7,170 bases of DNA from Verrucomicrobiota bacterium (GTDB taxonomy: Bacteria; Verrucomicrobiota; Verrucomicrobiia; Methylacidiphilales; Verrucolacustridaceae): NCBI GenBank assembly GCA_010031845.1, contig RGYX01000041.1, forward strand, positions 1-7,170, given 5' to 3'. Below the pieces are notes generated by a model. The model ran no database searches, had not been told where the DNA came from, and saw only the letters and a program-made list of their open reading frames with translations. This document shows positions 1 to 7,170 of this stretch, one piece after another (the stretch's first letter is position 1; the number at the start of each line of letters is the position of its first letter). The translations under genes were made by a program, and so were the position numbers.

Positions 1-936
1 GGCATAGACAAGCCTGACCGGCGTTTTGACCTGAAGCTCGTTGACCTGACGGAAACCTTCCGCAATTCCTCCTTCAAGGTGTTCCAATCCGCCGTGGCTG
101 CCGGCGGGGTGGTGAAGGCTTTTAATGCCAAAGGGTTGGCGGTGATCACAACCGGCCAGATCGAGGACCTGACCAATTTGGCCAAATCGCACGGGGCGAA
201 AGGATTGGCTTGGATCAAGGTGGAGAACGGCGAGTGGAAATCCCCGATCGTGAAATTCTTCAACGAGTCGGAAAGAAAATCGCTGACGGAAAAACTCAAG
301 GTAGAGGAGGGGGATCTGATCCTTTTTGGGGCGGATCAGTGGGTGGCGGCTTGTGAGGTTTTGGGATTGGTGAGAATCCGTTGTGCCGAATATTTGGAGA
401 AGCTTGGAAAATTGAAAAAAGATGCCGGAAAACTCGACTTCCACTGGGTCGTCGACTTCCCGCTCCTGAGGAAAGATCCGGAGCATCCGAATATGGTGGC
501 GAGTCATCATCCTTTTACGGCCCCGGTGGAGGAGGATCTTCCGCTTCTCGGGACCCAGCCCGAGAAGGTTCGCGGCCAGCACTACGACCTCGTTTTAAAC
601 GGGGTGGAACTGGGCGGGGGAAGCATTCGGATTCACCAAGGGAAGGTGCAGGACAAGATCTTCCGGGAAATTCTCAAGCTGCCGGGGGATATTGTGCAGA
701 GCCGATTTGGATACATGGTCGAGGCGCTGCAATTCGGAGCGCCCCCCCACGGGGGAATCGCCCTGGGTTTCGACCGGCTCATGGCCCTGTTGTTGGGTCA
801 CGAAAGCATCCGAGATGTGATCGCCTTCCCTAAAAACGCCCGAGGGCAGGATGTGATGAGCGGGGCTCCGGCCGAGGCCACGGCCCGACAACTCAAAGAG
901 GTTCATATCAAATCCGAAACCCTTCCCGGAGCCTGA
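1..936 (+). CDS. aspS: Aspartate--tRNA ligase, C-terminal part (5' truncated by window edge)
   Basis: This is the C-terminal 311 residues of a bacterial-type class II aspartyl-tRNA synthetase, which charges tRNA(Asp) with aspartate in the cytoplasm. The frame is open from base 1, and the full protein is normally about 590-600 residues, so the anticodon-binding domain and first class II motifs lie outside the window. The opening residues (DKPDRRFDLKLVDLT) lead into the GAD insertion domain typical of bacterial AspRS, with GAKGLAWIKV and SPIVKFF inside it. The catalytic core resumes with FHWVVDFPLL, HHPFTAP and NGVELGGGSIRIH. Class II motif 3 follows as GGIALGFDRL, with its ATP-binding arginine codon at 775-777, and the tail contains RDVIAFPK. 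Whether the enzyme discriminates between tRNA(Asp) and tRNA(Asn) cannot be judged, because that depends on the missing N-terminus. The reading frame is intact. The identification is very secure. Confidence 0.97.
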   Translation, partial: GIDKPDRRFDLKLVDLTETFRNSSFKVFQSAVAAGGVVKAFNAKGLAVITTGQIEDLTNLAKSHGAKGLAWIKVENGEWKSPIVKFFNESERKSLTEKLKVEEGDLILFGADQWVAACEVLGLVRIRCAEYLEKLGKLKKDAGKLDFHWVVDFPLLRKDPEHPNMVASHHPFTAPVEEDLPLLGTQPEKVRGQHYDLVLNGVELGGGSIRIHQGKVQDKIFREILKLPGDIVQSRFGYMVEALQFGAPPHGGIALGFDRLMALLLGHESIRDVIAFPKNARGQDVMSGAPAEATARQLKEVHIKSETLPGA

Positions 937-975
937 AAATCAGGCCCTTGCGAAAACAAGCCTTCCGGCTATTTT
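926..975 (+). terminator. Possible weak terminator or structured region after aspS
   Basis: A perfect six-base inverted repeat (GCCTGA-AAA-TCAGGC, 931-945) spans the aspS stop codon. It is followed by a weaker hairpin (CTTG 947-950 with CAAG 957-960) and flanked by an outer complementary pair, CCGGA (926-930) and TCCGG (964-968). A short run of four Ts lies at 972-975. The stems are short and the T run poor, so this could be a weak or attenuating terminator, or chance. The next gene starts only seven bases after the T run. Confidence 0.25.
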
Positions 976-981
976 AATATC

Positions 982-1323
982 ATGAGTTTGAACCAACCGA
1001 AAATGAAGATCATCGCCTATCTCAAGCCCCATTGCGGCGTGATGGCGAAATACAACCTAGATTTCGAAGATCGGGATATCTGGAATGACATGAGCCAACG
1101 GATCGAGATGGTTCAGAAAAGTGGGCAGGAATTGTCCCCTTGCGTGGAGATCAACGGTCACATGTTGGCCGACGTCAGCGGGGACGAGGTGGAGAATTGG
1201 ATGTTGGCCCAAGGGTTGGTTCAACGCATTCAGACCTCGGTGGATGTGCCCACCGACCGGGGTTGTTCCGATGAGGAGCATGCAGCGCAACGGGGTGAAA
1301 TCCCGGTGCAATTCAAGGGGTAA
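982..1323 (+). CDS. Glutaredoxin-like (thioredoxin-fold) protein lacking the resolving cysteine
   Basis: A 113-residue cytoplasmic protein that reads as a glutaredoxin-family member. It begins with a beta strand leading into the active-site position: KIIAYLKPHCGVM, with Cys18 followed by Gly, Val and Met21 where a dithiol glutaredoxin has a second cysteine. SPCVEINGHMLADVSGDEVENWM then matches the glutaredoxin cis-proline segment (Pro53) and the following GSH-site and helix region, with an extra cysteine (Cys54) directly after the cis-proline. A tail of about 25 residues beyond the fold carries a third cysteine (Cys95 in TDRGCSDEEH). The likely role is a monothiol-type thiol/disulfide or glutathione-linked function, but the partner is unknown. 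The start at 982 has no clear ribosome binding site. An in-frame ATG at 1003, directly before KIIAYLK, is an equally reasonable start. The stop lies seven bases upstream of the next gene, so the two are probably co-transcribed. Confidence 0.75.
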   Translation: MSLNQPKMKIIAYLKPHCGVMAKYNLDFEDRDIWNDMSQRIEMVQKSGQELSPCVEINGHMLADVSGDEVENWMLAQGLVQRIQTSVDVPTDRGCSDEEHAAQRGEIPVQFKG

Positions 1324-1330
1324 AGTGGGG

Positions 1331-2182
1331 ATGAACGCCCCGCACGACGAAAAGCAGGCGAGGGCAGTGGAAAAAATTCTGGCAGGGGATGACGCCGACA
1401 TGGCGGATCTCACCCTTCGTGAACTGCGTTCGCAAAAAACGGTTTATCGACCTCTCGTTGAGCAGTTGGCCGGTTCCCCTGATCCAAGGGTTCGTTCCCG
1501 GGCGCGACTGTTGCTTCGCTTTTGGACCGAGCCCAAGGAGCCTTCCCATGGCTCTCTCCTTGCCGGATTCCAGTTGCGAAACTGGGAGGATTTGGAAGCG
1601 TTTTGTTGGGATTTGGCGCAAATAGAGAATCCAGAGGCCGACCTGCAGGAGGGAAAGGCTTGTCTGGACGAGTTGGGGCAGTTGGTGGAAAAAAATCTTC
1701 CCCACCGCAGCATTTCTCCCACCGATTCCATTTCCGCCTTGCGGCAAATTCTGGCCCGCCGGGAGGGGTTTCGCGGGAACTTGGACAATTACTTCGATCC
1801 CGCGAACAGCTATCTCCACAAAGTGTTGCAGACCAAGATGGGGATCCCTCTGACTTTGGCGTTGGTCTATCTTTTTGCCGGTCAACGTGCCGGCTTGGAT
1901 GTTTACGGGATTAACACCCCGGGGCATTACCTCGCGGGAATCGGCGGAGTGATTTTTGATCCCTTCCATGCGGCGGGTGTCATGTCCGCCGATGACTTGG
2001 CGGCCAAATTCGGAACCGATCGCACCGCATGGGCCAATCCGATGTATATGCGGGCCACTCCGCGTGACACGGCGGAAAGGATGCTGGTCAATTTGCTGAA
2101 CAGCTACAGCCGGTTAGGGGATGAAGCACGGCATTCCCGCACCGTGTCCTGCCTGCAGATGATTGAGGAGAGCCTGGGTTAG
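1331..2182 (+). CDS. SirB1/transglutaminase-like family protein
   Basis: A 283-residue protein whose C-terminal half matches the SirB1-type transglutaminase-like family (UPF0162). The signature runs RGNLDNYFDPANSYLHKVL (Asn153 in NYFDP), then MGIPLTLALVYLFAGQRAGL from about residue 170, then NTPGHYLAG with His199 and IFDPFHA with Asp210 and His213. No cysteine is present in this block, so a classical Cys-His-Asp transglutaminase or protease reaction is not supported; the family's biochemical role is not firmly established. The first 110 or so residues are charged and helical (LTLRELRSQ, DPRVRSRARLLL) and may form a short HEAT-like helical repeat. The frame stays open upstream to about 1121, but that part overlaps the glutaredoxin-like gene and reads as out-of-frame noise. 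I chose ATG 1331, which has AAGGGG at 1315-1320 as a plausible ribosome binding site. GTG at 1325 is an alternative. Family assignment is secure, function is not. Confidence 0.87.
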   Translation: MNAPHDEKQARAVEKILAGDDADMADLTLRELRSQKTVYRPLVEQLAGSPDPRVRSRARLLLRFWTEPKEPSHGSLLAGFQLRNWEDLEAFCWDLAQIENPEADLQEGKACLDELGQLVEKNLPHRSISPTDSISALRQILARREGFRGNLDNYFDPANSYLHKVLQTKMGIPLTLALVYLFAGQRAGLDVYGINTPGHYLAGIGGVIFDPFHAAGVMSADDLAAKFGTDRTAWANPMYMRATPRDTAERMLVNLLNSYSRLGDEARHSRTVSCLQMIEESLG

Positions 2183-2195
2183 GCAGTGCTTGCCT
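2181..2195 (+). repeat. Small inverted repeat overlapping the sirB1-like stop codon
   Basis: AGGCA and TGCCT form a five-base stem around a five-base loop, starting within the TAG stop codon. No T run follows, so it is not a convincing intrinsic terminator. The rest of the 41-base gap to the next gene shows no promoter or Shine-Dalgarno sequence that I can support. Confidence 0.2.
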
Positions 2196-2223
2196 CGTCT
2201 CCGCCGACGTTGCAAAATTTAGC

Positions 2224-2637
2224 ATGAAAAATATCTTTCACGCGTTCCTGGCGGTTCTTTTGTTGGCGTTCACGGTTCAGGCGGAGGACGCCCCTGCCAT
2301 CCCGGTGGTTACGCCGCAAGAGGCGGCCTCGCAGGAGGGAAAGCAGGCCAAGGTCAAGGGGGTGGTGGATGGGCAAAAAACCTCTGCCAAGGGAATCACT
2401 TATTTGAATTTTGGGGGAAAGTTTCCCAATCATGTGTTCAGCTGCGTGCTTCGGGCGAAGGATTTTCCCGATGGAGTATCCCCTTACGAGGGAAAGGAGG
2501 TGGAAGTCACGGGTTTGATCAAGATGTATGAGGGAAAACCCTCGATGGACATCAAGTCTCCCGATCAGATCCGGGTGGTGGCTGTGGATTCGGCAGGTTC
2601 CGCCCCGGCCTCCTCGGTTGGGGAGGTCGAGCGTTGA
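2224..2637 (+). CDS. Small exported OB-fold-like protein
   Basis: A 137-residue protein with a clear Sec signal peptide: Met-Lys-Asn, a hydrophobic core (about residues 5-18) and a VQA-ED junction that fits signal peptidase I cleavage after Ala20. The mature part looks like one small beta-barrel of the OB-fold type seen in bacterial exported proteins. The strands are QAKVKGVVDG, then ITYLNFGGKFPNHVFSCVL (residues 58-76), then GKEVEVTGLIKMYEGKPSMDI (90-110), ending with SPDQIRVV. The pattern of LNFGG, EVTG and SPDQI is typical of these domains, whose ligands are mostly unknown. One cysteine (Cys74) is present and no lipobox is visible, so a soluble periplasmic location is inferred. The tail after residue 120 is low complexity (Ser/Ala/Gly). 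ATG 2224 is fixed by the signal peptide, though no Shine-Dalgarno sequence precedes it. Its relation to the neighbouring genes is not obvious. Confidence 0.75.
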   Translation: MKNIFHAFLAVLLLAFTVQAEDAPAIPVVTPQEAASQEGKQAKVKGVVDGQKTSAKGITYLNFGGKFPNHVFSCVLRAKDFPDGVSPYEGKEVEVTGLIKMYEGKPSMDIKSPDQIRVVAVDSAGSAPASSVGEVER

Positions 2638-2701
2638 GTTTGTTGCGCGCCCCTTGGATTCCGGTTGCTTTTGGGTTGGACGATTCCGTATGTTGTTCTG
2701 A

Positions 2702-6233
<3,532 letters not shown>

Positions 6234-6237
<4 letters not shown>

Positions 6238-7170
6238 GCCAGACTATGCGGGTAGCCGTAACCGGAGCGGCTGGACAAATCGGTTATGCCTTACTTTTTC
6301 GCATTGCGAGTGGGGGCCTTTTTGGTCCCGAGCAGCGCGTAAAGCTTCAATTGTTGGAGGTTCCGCAAGCGGAAAGCGCCCTTCAGGGCGTGGTGATGGA
6401 ATTGAGAGATGGAGCCTGCCCTTTATTGGAGGACATCGTCGCCACCAGTGATCCCAAGCGTGCCTTTGAGGGGGCGGATTGGACGCTTTGCGTGGGAAGC
6501 ATCCCGAGAAAACCCGGAATGGAGCGTTCCGACCTATTGGGTCTGAATGGAAAAATCTTTGTGCAACAGGGACAGGCTTTGGCCGAGGTGGCCTCCAAGG
6601 AGGCCCGAGTCCTCGTGGTGGGGAACCCTTGCAACACCAATGCGTGGATCGCGATGCAATCCGGAAAGTCCCTGCCACCGGACCGTTGGTTTGCCATGAC
6701 GCGACTGGATGAGAATCGCGCCAAGGCGCGCTTGGCAGAAAAGGCCGGAGTTGAGGTAAGCAAGGTCGATCGCCTAGCCATTTGGGGAAATCACTCCCCA
6801 ACCATGTATCCGGATTTCACCCATGCCAGGATCGGGGGGCAACCCGTGACGGATGTGATTCAAGACAGGGCTTGGTTGGAGGGAACCTTTATTCAATCAG
6901 TCCAGCAACGTGGGGCGGAGGTTCTCAAGGCGCGTGGTTTGTCCAGCGCGGCGAGTGCAGCGAATGCTGCGGTGGATACCGTGAGGACTCTCCACCATGG
7001 GACGGTACCAGGAGATTGGACCAGTGTGGCAGTCTGTTCCGATGGCAGTTACGGGGTGCCCAAGAATCTGATGTGCTCTTTTCCCATTAAGGCGTTGGGT
7101 CGGGGAAAATGGGAAATCGTTCAGGGATTAAAGCTGGATCCTTTCGGGAAACAGAAGCTCGAGGTAACCG
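6234..7170 (+). CDS. mdh: Malate dehydrogenase, 3' end cut by window edge
   Basis: The frame is open from ATG 6234 to the window edge (312 codons), about 95% of the roughly 328-residue family length. The enzyme oxidises malate to oxaloacetate in the TCA cycle. The Rossmann motif is [19 protein letters not shown] (Gly11, Gly14, Gly17). Glu42 in LLEVPQ, after the second strand, fits NAD rather than NADP use. The mobile loop [12 protein letters not shown] supplies the substrate arginines Arg92 and Arg98, and [11 protein letters not shown] follows with Asn131. The catalytic pair is Asp159 and His187 (TRLDENR and [11 protein letters not shown]), with Arg162 binding substrate. [18 protein letters not shown] and [10 protein letters not shown] complete the match to the cytosolic-type MDH group rather than the E. 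coli type. The start overlaps the ftsB-like stop by four bases, with GGAGG at 6216-6220 upstream. ATG 6246, just before RVAVTGAAG, is an alternative start. Confidence 0.95.

Noticed and set aside
1121..1330. Upstream extension of the SirB1-like frame across the glutaredoxin-like gene.
   Set aside because: The extra 70 residues are rich in Trp, Cys and Arg, have no family match and are the +1 shadow of the upstream gene. ATG 1331 has a plausible ribosome binding site.
1313..1969. A 218-codon open frame on the minus strand over the SirB1-like gene.
   Set aside because: It is antisense to conserved coding sequence, shows no domain or start signal, and is explained by the base composition of the real gene.
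2665..2701. Possible promoter for greA: TTGCTT (2665-2670), an 18-base spacer and TATGTT (2689-2694), placing a transcript start at about 2701 and making the message leaderless.
   Set aside because: The -35 matches only three of six consensus bases and the -10 four of six. Such matches arise often by chance. The placement is suggestive but not enough to annotate.
6244..6801. A 185-codon minus-strand open frame within mdh.
   Set aside because: It is antisense to catalytic motifs of malate dehydrogenase and rich in proline and arginine, typical of a shadow frame.

Overview
The window is a compact, entirely plus-strand stretch of bacterial chromosome carrying eight protein-coding genes. The first (aspS) is cut at its 5' end and the last (mdh) at its 3' end. 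I see no RNA gene, mobile element, CRISPR array, long repeat or sign of recent transfer. No stretch longer than 64 bases lies between genes. Base composition is moderately GC-rich. Shine-Dalgarno sequences are weak or absent at most starts. Together with the very long GreA protein, which resembles the extended GreA of Chlamydiae, this suggests a member of the PVC superphylum, most likely Verrucomicrobiota. That placement is inference and would need a phylogeny.

Layout, left to right: the C-terminal half of aspartyl-tRNA synthetase (1-936); a small glutaredoxin-fold protein that has lost the second active-site cysteine (982-1323); a SirB1/transglutaminase-like protein (1331-2182); a small exported OB-fold-like protein (2224-2637); a 613-residue protein ending in a complete GreA transcript-cleavage module (2702-4543); enolase (4563-5849); a FtsB/DivIC-type septum protein (5824-6237); and malate dehydrogenase (6234 to the window edge).

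Spacing tightens along the window: 45, 7, 41, 64 and 19 bases, then overlaps of 26 and 4 bases. The greA-eno-ftsB-mdh half therefore looks like one transcription unit with translational coupling. It mixes transcription fidelity, glycolysis, cell division and the TCA cycle, as a growth-linked housekeeping operon might. The aspS-grx-sirB1 half may be a second unit or the upstream part of the same one.

No undescribed defence, biosynthetic or mobile system is visible. The points worth a second look are the long GreA fusion, the glutaredoxin-like protein without a resolving cysteine, the cysteine-less transglutaminase-like protein, and the ftsB start buried inside eno behind a small hairpin.
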